Positions 35,286-44,490 of a stretch of 64,000 bases of DNA are shown here, in pieces. Source of the DNA: Caballeronia pedi. GTDB lineage: Bacteria > Pseudomonadota > Gammaproteobacteria > Burkholderiales > Burkholderiaceae. A program made the translations under genes and the position numbers. The stretch spans positions 1 through 64,000 of the forward strand of contig NZ_FCOE02000013.1 of the NCBI RefSeq assembly GCF_001544915.2, read 5' to 3'. Numbering within the stretch: the stretch's first letter is position 1; each line of letters opens with the position of its first letter. A model generated the notes under the pieces. That model worked only from the letters and a program-made list of their open reading frames with translations, searched no databases and was not told where the DNA came from.

Positions 35286-36254
35286 AACGAAGAGGCGGTC
35301 GCAAGCCAAGAATTACAAGCGGTCCGGACGGGCGATGATTCCGGATTCGGCAGTCCGGCACACCTTTCCGATCGTCCCCGCACGGTTCGGGCCGGAGCAG
35401 CGAAGCGCCCGATGGCGATGGCCGGGCGGTCGGAGGGCCTGTTTCGCGTGGCGTCTCCACGGATGCCAGACGGATCGCGGAGGAAAATCGGGCGATGTTG
35501 CTCCGGACGATTCGACTGGGCCTCGGGGGAACGCTTTTATCGTGCGCCAGATCGCCACGCCTGCACGGTCGCGGCGGAACTCGCAGGCGCACGCTTGGCT
35601 GCTCAGGCGATGTCGGCGCGCGAACAAATGCTCAAATCCGAGTCGGCGTCGTGGGAGGCAATGGGAACTCCGACGCGCGGGTTCACTCGCGACAATGTAA
35701 TTGGATACCGGGCACGGTAACCCGCACCGCCACGCCACTTGCACGTCGTCGCAATTGATCTCGGGTTCTGACGCGCTGCGTACAGCACGATCTCGCCCTG
35801 CAGCAGCAACGGCCGCTCGGCCATATCGGCTCCATGTGTCGAGGTTCGAACTGATCCCCTTGCGTCGCCGACGGGAGGTAGTTCAGCGGCATGAACGATG
35901 TTTCCGCTGACAAGTGCGTGCCATGCGCCGCTTCGCTTCAGGGCATGCCGAGCACAACCTCATGTGCGCGCAGATCGGGATCAGAGGGCCTCGATTTGAA
36001 CTGAGCAGAGGCTAAATCCCGGATTGCACCGGTGGTCACGATGAGAAAGTGACATACCGGGTCTCGAAGCGGCAGATATTTTGGGGCGTGTCTACCCACC
36101 CAGCTACAGCTCGAACTCCCCGGACTCAACCATGCTAAGCACCTGCTTGTGATAAGCGAAATCGAAGGGACCTCGCGCTCTTCTCGCAGTTCCGGCAACT
36201 CGTCTCGACTAGCATCTAAAGCTCAACTTCGTATGTTTTAAGCGCTTCACGATG

Positions 36255-36296
36255 AAAAAAGGCGGGAGAAAATGATATGCCTCGTCCGTCTCCCGC
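36255..36296 (-). terminator. Rho-independent terminator of the glnT-glxBCD operon
   Basis: On the minus strand GCGGGAGA (complement of 36289-36296) pairs with TCTCCCGC (complement of 36262-36269) and is followed by CTTTTTT. It lies about 50 bases beyond the glxD stop. Confidence 0.75.
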
Positions 36297-36345
36297 ATTT
36301 CGATTGGCCGAGAAGCCCGACATGGGTTATTGAAAGATGAGGGGC

Positions 36346-37719
36346 CTAGAACCCGTGACCCGGAATCCAAGAGGTACCGGCCAGTGGTACACGGGCCATC
36401 GCCGCCGCTTCGACGGTGATAGCAACTAGGTCTTCAGGCTCTAGGTGATGAACGTTTTGCTTCCCGCAAGCACGTGCAATCGTCGTCAATTCCATGTTGA
36501 GCGTCTTAAGGTAGTTGCGCACACGACGTGCACCTTCCTCAGGCTCCAGGCGTTGCTCGAGGATGGCGTCTTGAGTGGTCACGCCGACGGGGCATTTCCC
36601 CGTATGGCAGTGGTGGCAAAACCCTGGCGACGTATTCAGCGCCGCGTAGTCTGCCTCCGCGGAATGCAGTTGACCCTTCTGGAAGTAGGTTGAACTGTTG
36701 CAACCGAGCGCCATCAGAATACCTTGGCCAATCGCCACTGCGTCGGCACCGAGTGCGAGTGCCTTCGCGACGTCTGCGCCCGTACGAATGCCACCGGAGA
36801 CAATTAGCTGCACCTGCCCCTTCATGTTCAGGTCTTCCAGCGCGTCCACCGCCTGACGGACCGCAGCGAGCGTCGGGACGCCGACGTTCTCGATAAAGCA
36901 AGTCTGGGTCGCCGCAGTGCCGCCTTGCATGCCGTCGATGACGACAACATCTGCGCCTGCATGGACCGCAAGCTTCACATCATTGAAAGTACGGGTAGCA
37001 CCGACCTTCACGTAAATCGGCTTCTGCCAGTCGGTAATTTCACGAAGCTCCTGGATCTTGATGGCCAGGTCGTCCGGCCCCGTCCAGTCCGGGTGGCGGC
37101 TCGCGGACCGCTGGTCAACGCCCGCCGGCAGCGTACGCATCTTGGCTACGCGCGGATTGATTTTTTGCCCCAACAGCATCCCACCACCGCCCGGCTTCGC
37201 ACCTTGTCCAATCACGACCTCGATGGCGTCTGCTCGACGCACGTCATCGGGATTGAAGCCGTAACGGGACGGTAGACACTGGTATACAAGCGTCTTCGAG
37301 GACATACGTTCCTCTTGCGTCATGCCGCCGTCGCCCGTCGTAGTCGAAGTACCAATTGCAGTCGCGGCGCGACCTAGCGCCTCCTTCACGTTCGCCGACA
37401 GCGCGCCGAAACTCATGCCAGCAATGGTAATCGGGGAGTCAAGAACAATAGGCTTCTTCGCATACCGGGTGCCGAGTACCGTCGTGGTCGAGCATTTTTC
37501 ACGATAGCCCTCGAGCGGATAACGCGAGAGCGACGCGCCGAGGAAAAGCAAATCGTCGAAGTGCGGGACGCGGCGCTTAGCGCCCAGACCGCGAATTTCA
37601 TAAAGACCGCGCTGTGCTGCGGTATGGATATAGTCGATAGTTGCTCTATCGTAGCCATGAGACTCTTCCTGCTGCAGGCGGGCGAAGTGATTCGGCTTCG
37701 TTTCGATTTTGGCTTCCAT
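36346..37719 (-). CDS. glxD: FMN-binding glutamate synthase-like protein (GlxD/MgsC type)
   Basis: A 457-residue protein equal to the central and FMN domains of the glutamate synthase large subunit. Recognisable parts are ITIAGMSFGALSANVKEALG, PGGGGMLLGQKI and IVSGGIRTGADVAKALALGAD, followed by a cysteine cluster region (CHHCHTGKCPVG). With GlxB and GlxC it forms a split glutamate synthase-like complex. In methylotrophs the same trio (MgsABC) makes N-methylglutamate from glutamate and methylamine. It ends the operon glnT-glxB-glxC-glxD and starts 15 bases after glxC. Whether it makes glutamate or an N-alkylglutamate here is unknown. Confidence 0.88.
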   Translation of the reverse strand: MEAKIETKPNHFARLQQEESHGYDRATIDYIHTAAQRGLYEIRGLGAKRRVPHFDDLLFLGASLSRYPLEGYREKCSTTTVLGTRYAKKPIVLDSPITIAGMSFGALSANVKEALGRAATAIGTSTTTGDGGMTQEERMSSKTLVYQCLPSRYGFNPDDVRRADAIEVVIGQGAKPGGGGMLLGQKINPRVAKMRTLPAGVDQRSASRHPDWTGPDDLAIKIQELREITDWQKPIYVKVGATRTFNDVKLAVHAGADVVVIDGMQGGTAATQTCFIENVGVPTLAAVRQAVDALEDLNMKGQVQLIVSGGIRTGADVAKALALGADAVAIGQGILMALGCNSSTYFQKGQLHSAEADYAALNTSPGFCHHCHTGKCPVGVTTQDAILEQRLEPEEGARRVRNYLKTLNMELTTIARACGKQNVHHLEPEDLVAITVEAAAMARVPLAGTSWIPGHGF

Positions 37720-37734
37720 GGGGACCCTCTGTTT

Positions 37735-38424
37735 TCAATATTCCTGGTCCGCGTCTGCGTTCCAGTGATAAAGCGTGCGTGCAGATGCGATGCGCTTAAA
37801 CGAGCGCGGGTCGTAGTCGAACCCAGCCGCATCGAGGAGCTTCGCCAGCGTCGTGAAATCCGAGTCGGTCATCGGCTCGAACTGCGCGTCAGCGCCGAGG
37901 GACTTCACTTCCCCCCTCACGTAGAGCACTGCCTCGTAAAGCGAGTCGCCAAGCGCGTCGCCTGCGTCGCCGCAGATGACGAGATGCCCGGCCTGAGCCA
38001 TAAATGCCGAGAAGCTTCCCACTGAGCCGCCCACCACAATATCGCCGCCCTTGAGCGAGATGCCGCAGCGCAATCCCGCATCGCCATCAATGACCAGCAA
38101 GCCGCCACAAGCGGATGCACCCGCACCGTTGGATGCGAAGCCGCGAACATGCACCTTGCCACTCATCATGTTTTCAGCGACGCCGGTGCCGGCGCTCCCG
38201 TCAATCACAATATTCGCGCGTTTGTTCATGCCGCCAGCGTAGTAGCCCGCGTGACCGTCGATTCGGATGCTCACGTCTGCATCAACGCCGACGGCGATGT
38301 TGTGTGCTCCATCGGGCGAAGCGACCACGACGTGCTGGCCTGCGAGCTCATTCGCGTCGGCGTGAAGGAACTGATTCAGGTCACGAACCGATTTTCGTTC
38401 GAGGTTAAAGGTCAGACTTTCCAT
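37735..38424 (-). CDS. glxC: Glutamate synthase C-terminal domain-like protein (GlxC/MgsB type)
   Basis: A 229-residue protein built of GXGXG repeats, the right-handed beta-helix found at the C-terminus of glutamate synthase. Examples are VDGHAGYYAGGMNKRAN-like turns, IDGSAGTGVAENMMSG and IDGDAGLRCGISLKGGD. It has a structural, non-catalytic role in the complex with GlxB and GlxD. I start at MESLTFNL; the start overlaps the end of glxB by 13 bases, so translation is coupled. Confidence 0.88.
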   Translation of the reverse strand: MESLTFNLERKSVRDLNQFLHADANELAGQHVVVASPDGAHNIAVGVDADVSIRIDGHAGYYAGGMNKRANIVIDGSAGTGVAENMMSGKVHVRGFASNGAGASACGGLLVIDGDAGLRCGISLKGGDIVVGGSVGSFSAFMAQAGHLVICGDAGDALGDSLYEAVLYVRGEVKSLGADAQFEPMTDSDFTTLAKLLDAAGFDYDPRSFKRIASARTLYHWNADADQEY

Positions 38425-39320
38425 ACGTACATCTCCTCTGGTGCAGGTTCGAACACCTTTGCGTGGCGAATATCGGGCAGATGGGCCAGCGAGCGGAATT
38501 CCGATGCGATAGCGACGTAGTCGTCGTTTTCTGCAACCACTGCCGGCTTGCAAGCGAACGGGTCCCGAATCAGCGCGAGTTCCGTCGAGGTTCCCATCAA
38601 AAAAGTGTAAAACCCGTCTAGTTCCTCGAAGCCTTTTTGCAGCGCGTCCGGAAGCGTGTCTCCCTCACGAAGGCGCCATTCGAGGAAACGGCACGCGGCT
38701 TCCGTGTCGTTGTCGGTGTCGAAACGAATGCCTTGCGGCTCAAGCTTGCGACGCACGCCGTACGGGTTCGAAAGCGAGCCGTTGTGCACGAGGCAGAAGT
38801 CCTCGCCCGCGGTGAACGGGTGCGCGCGGTCGGGCGTCACAGCGGATTCGGTCGCCATGCGTGTGTGGCCGACGAGATGCGAGCCTTTCAGCTTCTCGAA
38901 GCTGTAACGATCGGCCACCTGAGCGGGTGTGCCGATGTCCTTGTACAGTTCAATTGAGTTTCCAACCGACAGAAGATAGACCTTCGGATAGTGCTCGCTC
39001 AGCCAGTGCTTGACGGCATTCACGTCGGTGCGCACCATGAGCACGGCGTGATTGCCCTTCGCTTCAAGTCCGACCTTCGAGCCGAGACGTCCTTCCAATG
39101 CGCTTACAAGCCGCTTCCACGGGAAATCGGCGCCTTCATCGGTGAAGCCGGCGTAGAGGCTGACCTTGCGTTCCTCGCTCGCGACCGGAGCGCCGAATAT
39201 TGCAAGACCCGCCGAGTCCGGGCCGCGCTCGGTCATGCCGATGAGCATCGGTACCATCAGTTCGCCCAAGCGCTCGCGTAGTTCTGGTGTCTTGACCAGC
39301 AGACCCACAATACCGCACAT
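38412..39320 (-). CDS. glxB: Class II glutamine amidotransferase (GlxB/MgsA type)
   Basis: A 302-residue N-terminal-nucleophile amidotransferase. The start MCGIVGLL puts Cys2 in the position of the catalytic nucleophile, confirmed by AGGAGAAG just upstream. Other class II features are MTERGPDSAGL near residue 35, GHTRMATES and FCLVHNGSLSNPYGVR. It would release ammonia from glutamine, or handle a gamma-glutamyl amide, and pass it to the GlxC/GlxD part. It starts 11 bases after the glnT stop. Confidence 0.9.
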   Translation of the reverse strand: MCGIVGLLVKTPELRERLGELMVPMLIGMTERGPDSAGLAIFGAPVASEERKVSLYAGFTDEGADFPWKRLVSALEGRLGSKVGLEAKGNHAVLMVRTDVNAVKHWLSEHYPKVYLLSVGNSIELYKDIGTPAQVADRYSFEKLKGSHLVGHTRMATESAVTPDRAHPFTAGEDFCLVHNGSLSNPYGVRRKLEPQGIRFDTDNDTEAACRFLEWRLREGDTLPDALQKGFEELDGFYTFLMGTSTELALIRDPFACKPAVVAENDDYVAIASEFRSLAHLPDIRHAKVFEPAPEEMYVWKV

Positions 39321-39331
39321 GATTCTTCTCC

Positions 39332-40720
39332 TTAGAAAAATTCGAGGTAGCTCTTCAGCTCCCAGTCTGATACGTGACGCATGTATTCCAGCCACTCCAT
39401 GCGCTTGAGTTTGAGAAATTCCTGCGCCACGGGACCGAGTGCTTCGCAGATAAGATGGTCCGCTTCGAGGGCGTCGAGTGCCTGCTCGAGATTCTGCGGT
39501 AGCACGCCGATGCCGTGCTCCTTGAGCTTTGCAGGCGTCCACTCATAAAGGTTTTCATTCGCCGGCGGCCCCAACGGCAACTCGCGGTCGATGCCGTCCA
39601 GTCCAGCGGCAATCACAGCGGCAGTCGCGAGGTACGGGTTGCATGAACCGTCGGGCAGACGAAGTTCGATACGCTCACCCGGCATGCGCACCATCGTCGA
39701 ACGATTGTTGTCGCCATAGCTGATGTACGCCGGCGCCCAAGTTGCACCAGTCAGCGAACGGCCGACGACCAGTCGCTTATACGAATTCACGGTCGGATTG
39801 CAGAGCGCAGCCAACGCAGGTGCGTGTGCAAGCAGGCCCGAAGTGAACTGGTAACCAAGCTTCGACAGACCCATGCCCTTCGGGTCGCTCTTGTCGGAGA
39901 AGAGGTTGCTCTTCCCGTCGCCAATCGACATGTGCATGTGCATGCCGTTGCCCGGACGGTTTGCGAACGGTTTTGCCATGAACGAGCAAATCATCCCAAG
40001 CTCGTTGGCAATTTCGGAGGCCGCCATTTTGAAGAACACGTAGTGGTCGCACGACTTCAGGCAGTCGGTGTACGTGTAGTTGATTTCAAACTGACCGTTC
40101 GCATCCTCGTGGTCAATCTGATACACATCGATGCCGACTTCACGCATCGCCTCGGTGAGACGCTCGAGAAACACACGCGTACGCGACAGGCCCTTGTAGT
40201 CATAGCAAGGCTTCGCCAACGTGTCGCTCGGGTCGCAAGGCTCCAGTTGTCCCGTGGCAGAACGGCGCAGCAGCGAGAATTCCGGTTCGAGGCCGGTGAA
40301 CAGCGTCCATCCGCGCTCGGTCATCCGAGCGACTTGCTTCCTGAGGGTCACACGCGAGTCGTACGTCCACGGCTCACCGTCGACGTGACCATCGCAAGCG
40401 ATGCGGGCAAGTCCCGACTGCCATGGCATCGGCGAGAGCGTCGAGAGGTCGCCCACTGCCATGAAGTCCGGCCCATTCGGCTCTATGCCCACACCCCAAA
40501 TTGCGAATCCTGCGAAGCCGGCTCCTGCCGTAAGGATGCTTTTCAGATGTGCCGCGGGGACCGACTTGGCTTTGGCAACACCGTGGATGTCGACAAACTG
40601 CGCGAGCACGTACTTGATGCCTTGGTTGGCCAGCCACGTCTCAGCCTCATCTGCTGACTCGAATCTCGGCACGGTGCCGAGAGCGTTGGACATCAGCTGC
40701 TTTGAATCCATCGTATTCAT
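39332..40720 (-). CDS. glnT: Type III glutamine synthetase-like enzyme (GlnT/gamma-glutamylmethylamide synthetase type)
   Basis: A 462-residue enzyme of the glutamine synthetase superfamily. Metal- and substrate-binding segments are [39 protein letters not shown] and [18 protein letters not shown]. Length and sequence fit the GlnT group, which includes enzymes that join glutamate to ammonia, methylamine or ethylamine with ATP. It is the first gene of an operon with glxBCD. AAGGAG precedes the ATG. Together they could run a cycle that moves an amine nitrogen on to glutamate. The divergent XRE-cupin gene at 40938 probably regulates it. Confidence 0.92.
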   Translation of the reverse strand: MNTMDSKQLMSNALGTVPRFESADEAETWLANQGIKYVLAQFVDIHGVAKAKSVPAAHLKSILTAGAGFAGFAIWGVGIEPNGPDFMAVGDLSTLSPMPWQSGLARIACDGHVDGEPWTYDSRVTLRKQVARMTERGWTLFTGLEPEFSLLRRSATGQLEPCDPSDTLAKPCYDYKGLSRTRVFLERLTEAMREVGIDVYQIDHEDANGQFEINYTYTDCLKSCDHYVFFKMAASEIANELGMICSFMAKPFANRPGNGMHMHMSIGDGKSNLFSDKSDPKGMGLSKLGYQFTSGLLAHAPALAALCNPTVNSYKRLVVGRSLTGATWAPAYISYGDNNRSTMVRMPGERIELRLPDGSCNPYLATAAVIAAGLDGIDRELPLGPPANENLYEWTPAKLKEHGIGVLPQNLEQALDALEADHLICEALGPVAQEFLKLKRMEWLEYMRHVSDWELKSYLEFF

Positions 40721-40937
40721 CGAAACTCCTTACAGCGCGTGATGCGCGGGTTCATTGACCGTACGGTTCTACGGCAGGTAGAAACGACTGATTCCGTTTC
40801 TCCGGCGCGACACGCTGCAAGCCTGACCGTAGTATGCAATCTATTTTCTTGCTGTGCAACAATGATTCCTGTAGTGAAACTAAGCGGACGCACTTTGCTG
40901 CTCCTCTGTTACGCTTTGTTTTTCCTCTGAGGCAACC

Positions 40938-41540
40938 ATGCAAAACGGCGACGACGGCAAGCACTCACTTGAACGCTCACTGGGCGCGACCATCCGTGAA
41001 CTTCGTCAGCGGCACGGACTAACCATCGCCCAGGTCTGCGAGCAAGCCGCTATCAGCCGCGGAATGCTGTCGAAAATCGAGAACGCGCAGGCCACTGCGG
41101 GACTCGACGTGCTCAACCGAATCGCGAAGGCACTGGGTGTTTCCATGGCCACGCTGTTCCGGAACTACGACGTTCCGGAAGGCGGCGCTCAACTGGTACG
41201 CAAGGGCGCGGGCATGGAGGTCGTTCGGCGAGGCACAAAAAGCGGTCATACCTACCACCTGCTTGCTTACGACCAAGGTCCGAGAAAACTCTTTGAACCC
41301 TTTCTCATCACCATCGAAGATGCTGCTGAGAAGTTTCCTGTGTTCGAGCATCCCGGGACCGAGTTCATCCACATGCTCAAAGGAGTCATCGAGTACCGCC
41401 ACGGGCAGCAGACCTATACGCTTCATCCAGGCGATACGCTGACTTTCCAGGCTTCGGTGCCACACGGACCGGAACGACTGATTAAGCTACCCATTCAGTT
41501 CCTGTCCATCTTTGTCTATCCGTCGCCAGGCGAAGAGTGA
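40938..41540 (+). CDS. XRE-family regulator with C-terminal cupin sensor
   Basis: A 200-residue regulator. Residues about 12-70 form an XRE helix-turn-helix (GLTIAQVCEQAAISRGMLSK). Residues about 120-195 form a cupin domain (FEHPGTEFIHMLKG, then LHPGDTLTFQASVPHGPE). This PuuR-like architecture senses small amines or amino-acid derivatives. It is divergent from glnT across 217 bases. TGAGGCAACC precedes the ATG. It is similar in design to the regulator at 59745. Confidence 0.92.
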   Translation: MQNGDDGKHSLERSLGATIRELRQRHGLTIAQVCEQAAISRGMLSKIENAQATAGLDVLNRIAKALGVSMATLFRNYDVPEGGAQLVRKGAGMEVVRRGTKSGHTYHLLAYDQGPRKLFEPFLITIEDAAEKFPVFEHPGTEFIHMLKGVIEYRHGQQTYTLHPGDTLTFQASVPHGPERLIKLPIQFLSIFVYPSPGEE

Positions 41541-41780
41541 TTCCTGTCTCAGCGTCAGATGCAACAGCCGTGCCAAGTTTCTCTATGTGAATCAAATTTT
41601 CCTCAAATGAAACAGCGACGCGGGTCTGACGAACTGAGGGAAGAGGGGGAGAAATTAGGGCGCGCGTATCCTTGGTGCCGCTTGGACCACAAGCGTGCGA
41701 CGTAGCACCACGATGAACACCAAGGTTATGAAGGTTCAACAGTTTTACTTAACTCCCCTTCGGGTAGGCCAGAAAAGCAA

Positions 41781-41803
41781 ACGGGCGACCCCTGGTCGCC
41801 CGT
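41781..41803 (-). terminator. Terminator between convergent regulator and hutG
   Basis: ACGGGCGACC and GGTCGCCCGT are perfect 10-bp arms around CCT. On the minus strand the hairpin is followed by TTGCTTTTC. It may work for hutG and, less well, for the plus-strand regulator. Confidence 0.75.
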
Positions 41804-41826
41804 AATCGTTTTGCTCTCTGAAGCAT

Positions 41827-42645
41827 TTACTGTGGTGGTGTCTGATCGGCTGATAGCTTACTGAGGGCTTGCATTGCGCCGTCAAACATCTGCTTTAGTA
41901 CGGGCGTAACCTCTTGAGCGCGCTCATCGAGATAGCCGAACGGTGGATTTTCGTCCATGTAGACGCTCTGACACATCTCCAGTTGAACGCCATGGATACC
42001 CTGGTCTGGCGCACCATAATTCCGTGTGATATATCCGCCCTTAAAGCGACCATTGGCTACCCATGTAAATTCACTGCTATCAGCGGCAGCGACCACTGGC
42101 TCCAAAACAGAAGGCGCTGCCGTTCGCCCATCCTGGGTGCCGAGATTCAGGTCTGGCAGCTTGCCGTCGAATAAGCGCGGCAGTAGGCTGGCGATGGAAT
42201 GCGCCTCCCACAGAAGAACGTTCGCGTGCCGCCCGCGCAATCGCTTGAGTTCGGCGCTCAATGCATCGTGGTATGGCTGCCAATAGGTCTCGACGCGGCG
42301 CTGCTTTTCCGACATGTCGGGCTCGCCCCCGGCCCGATATACAGACTCGCCGCGAAATGTCTCTGTCGGGCAAAGACCCGTGGTCGTCTGCCCTGGATAA
42401 AGACTCTCGTCCGTCGGCGGCCGATTCAGGTCGATGACGTAGCGAGATACTCGCGCTCCGAGAATCGTCGCCCCGAGGTCTTTCACGAATGAGTAGAGGC
42501 GGTCCAGATGCCAGTCGGTGTCAGCGACCGTGAGTGCCACGTCCGTGTATTGGTAGCGCAGTTCATCGGGAATCTGCGTACCCAGGTGCGGGATGGACAC
42601 AATCAGCGGTGCATCGCCACGCGTCAAGGAGTAGAACTCGGTCAT
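41827..42645 (-). CDS. hutG: N-formylglutamate deformylase
   Basis: A 272-residue zinc-type amidohydrolase of the N-formylglutamate amidohydrolase family. Typical segments are LIVSIPHLGTQIPDEL, TDWHLDRLYSF, RYVIDLNRPP, LLWEAHSI and GVQLEMCQSVYM. The enzyme hydrolyses N-formylglutamate to formate and glutamate and normally ends the five-step histidine pathway. No other hut enzyme (histidase, urocanase, imidazolonepropionase) is in the window; only hutD is nearby, on the other strand. It follows a LysR gene after 25 bases, and the two are likely co-transcribed. Confidence 0.93.
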   Translation of the reverse strand: MTEFYSLTRGDAPLIVSIPHLGTQIPDELRYQYTDVALTVADTDWHLDRLYSFVKDLGATILGARVSRYVIDLNRPPTDESLYPGQTTTGLCPTETFRGESVYRAGGEPDMSEKQRRVETYWQPYHDALSAELKRLRGRHANVLLWEAHSIASLLPRLFDGKLPDLNLGTQDGRTAAPSVLEPVVAAADSSEFTWVANGRFKGGYITRNYGAPDQGIHGVQLEMCQSVYMDENPPFGYLDERAQEVTPVLKQMFDGAMQALSKLSADQTPPQ

Positions 42646-42670
42646 CGTCTTTCAATGTCCTCTTTGAGTT

Positions 42671-43642
42671 TCAAGTTATCGCATCTTCTGGAAGCTGAGG
42701 GAGCGCATGCGTGAGTGCCGGTCGGATGACATGGTCGATTACGCGGCGCGTAAGCGTCGCTATCTCGCCGACCAGCGTGTCCCATTCGCCTTGCCGGTGC
42801 AGCAGAAAGAAGTCTCTGCGAGAGAGCCGCCCTGCCGGCAAAGGCAGCACCGCGATGTCGTCCAGATACTGTCGTGCCTGCCATAGGCACAGTGGCGTCG
42901 AGATACCGAAGCCAAGCCTTGCAGTCACAAGGCTGAGAAGCGGGTCCGTCGCGTCGAACTCGAATCGGCGTGGGCTTTCGATTCCAAGATGACGAGCAAG
43001 CCGCTCAACCTGCTGCCCTATCACAGACCGCGCGGTATAACGGATAAGAGGCAGTTCGGCCGCCAACGTCCGCCAGTCGATATCTCGCGACTTTTGCTCG
43101 TCGAGCCACCGACGCGAAACGACCGCGACGAAAGCCTCAGAGAACACCGGCATCTCGACAATGCGACTGTCGTGCAACACCGTCTGCGTGCAGACCACGA
43201 CGTCCACTTCACGGTCGTGTATCTGTTGCGAGAGTCCTGGCGTGAGCCCTGACCACAAAGCAATGTGCCGGGTTGAGCCCGAGAGCGCCCGAATCAACTC
43301 GGGGCCGACTGTTGCCGCGAACGAATCGACGCAGCCTAGGCGCACCGGCAATGTACCGGAAGCCGATGCATCGCCGATTCGCGTGCTGACCATGTGTGCA
43401 TGCTCCAGAAGCGGTCCAGCTAGTTCGAATAGCGTTCTTCCCGCCAGGTTCGGCCTGGGCGGACGACTTTCGCGGTCGAACAAGTCCGTTGCCTGGTCGC
43501 GCTCTAGGGTCGCGATGGCCTGGCTAACCGCACTCTGACTGATGCCCAGTCGCTTCGCTGCGGCCGTCATCGACCCTGTTTCACAGACGGCGACAAAAGC
43601 CTGCAAGGCGCGAAGGTCAATCGGTGATTGAGTCCGTCTCAT
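42671..43642 (-). CDS. LysR-family transcriptional regulator
   Basis: A 323-residue LysR protein. The helix-turn-helix is LRALQAFVAVCETGSMTAAA followed by GISQSAVSQAIATLE. The sensor domain starts near residue 95 with LPVRLGCVDSFAATVG. I prefer the ATG at 43642 (MRRTQSPI), six bases after GGGGA, to 43654. It is upstream of and in operon with hutG, and divergent from hutD and the ETF genes, so it may control both sides. Confidence 0.88.
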   Translation of the reverse strand: MRRTQSPIDLRALQAFVAVCETGSMTAAAKRLGISQSAVSQAIATLERDQATDLFDRESRPPRPNLAGRTLFELAGPLLEHAHMVSTRIGDASASGTLPVRLGCVDSFAATVGPELIRALSGSTRHIALWSGLTPGLSQQIHDREVDVVVCTQTVLHDSRIVEMPVFSEAFVAVVSRRWLDEQKSRDIDWRTLAAELPLIRYTARSVIGQQVERLARHLGIESPRRFEFDATDPLLSLVTARLGFGISTPLCLWQARQYLDDIAVLPLPAGRLSRRDFFLLHRQGEWDTLVGEIATLTRRVIDHVIRPALTHALPQLPEDAIT

Positions 43643-43881
43643 GGAAATCCCCATATCTGTGAGGTACGCGCTTTCGCGACATCGTGCCTCTGTCCAAATT
43701 GATTTCTGCTGTCGCCAGTGTTCGGAGGGATCTAGCATTAGTTTGCCTTATGCAAAATTTCCGGTGCTTTTGGCTTTCTAGAATCCGGTCCATCACTGAG
43801 ACGTCGCCGACTGTTGCGCAGGCTGGCGCCTCCTCCCCGAAACCGCGACTCGTCGCGCCAGCAGCCCACCAGGAGAATTCC

Positions 43882-44487
43882 GTGGTTATTCCTAAAAATT
43901 CGTTCGCCCATGGTGCGCTCCGCTTGTTGGACTGCGCCAAGCTAGCCCCGGAGCCTTGGAAGAACGGTGCGGGCACCACGCGAACCGTCGCAAGTGAACT
44001 CGGCGTCGACGGCGAGATGAACTGGCGAGTGAGTCTGGCGACGCTGACCGGCCCATCGAAGTTCTCGCAGTTTCCTGGGCTTGAACGCGTACTGATGCCT
44101 TTGGGTGATGGTGCGGTGGAATTGCGTTCACAGGACGGCGCCAGAACGGCGCGCCCTGGCCAGCCTGTTTCGTTTTCCGGCGACCTTCACATCTGGGCAT
44201 CTGTTCCGACCGAACACCTGGAGGTCGTGAACGTGATGATTCGTCGCAACACCCTACGAGCAAACGTGTCCGCAGCCTCGCACTCGCTTCGGCTGACCTT
44301 GTCGCGTGTGCATCTGCTGCTGTGCGTGGCGGGTCAATGGAGCGTGTCAAGCCCGCTTCTCAACAGCGTCCTTCTGCAATCGATGAATGGCGTGCTGTTG
44401 GAAGACTGCGCGGGCGAACTCGAAGTGCATGCGGCTGGCCCATCGTGCAAGCTCGTGTCAATAGCGATTGAATCAGTGGAACGTTAA
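43882..44487 (+). CDS. hutD: HutD-family protein
   Basis: A 201-residue protein of the HutD/Ves family, a bicupin. Diagnostic blocks are PEPWKNGAGTTRTVAS and MNWRVSLATLTGPSKFSQFP. In Pseudomonas, HutD moderates histidine use and is thought to bind N-formylglutamate. The start is a GTG (43882) with AGGAGA six bases upstream. The frame is open for 66 more codons, but these overlap the LysR promoter region. It ends 3 bases before ETF-QO. Its pairing with hutG across a shared promoter region suggests that N-formylglutamate or a similar N-acyl amino acid matters to this cluster. Confidence 0.9.
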   Translation: MVIPKNSFAHGALRLLDCAKLAPEPWKNGAGTTRTVASELGVDGEMNWRVSLATLTGPSKFSQFPGLERVLMPLGDGAVELRSQDGARTARPGQPVSFSGDLHIWASVPTEHLEVVNVMIRRNTLRANVSAASHSLRLTLSRVHLLLCVAGQWSVSSPLLNSVLLQSMNGVLLEDCAGELEVHAAGPSCKLVSIAIESVER

Positions 44488-44490
44488 GCT

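Larger units (their letters stand above)
34762..36254. other. Intergenic region with repeat copy 3, no gene seen
   Basis: About 1.5 kb. The first 150 bases hold the proW promoter. The 85-bp repeat is at 35201-35285. The rest has several overlapping GC-rich frames without recognisable products. A minus-strand stretch near 36190-36100 reads ARGPFDFAYHKQVLSMVES before stops, which looks like a fragment of a real protein that I cannot name. Confidence 0.45.

Noticed and set aside
35286-35930. Several overlapping 70-150-codon frames on both strands
   Set aside because: They overlap one another, lack ribosome sites and show only Arg/Ala-rich GC-driven sequence.
38425-39542. Longer starts for the glxC and glxB frames
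   Set aside because: GlxB needs Cys directly after the initiator Met, and a strong ribosome site marks that start. The glxC extension overlaps coding sequence of glxB.
43684-43881. 66-codon upstream extension of HutD
   Set aside because: It covers the divergent LysR promoter region and is unlike the family. A GTG with AGGAGA fits the HutD N-terminus.
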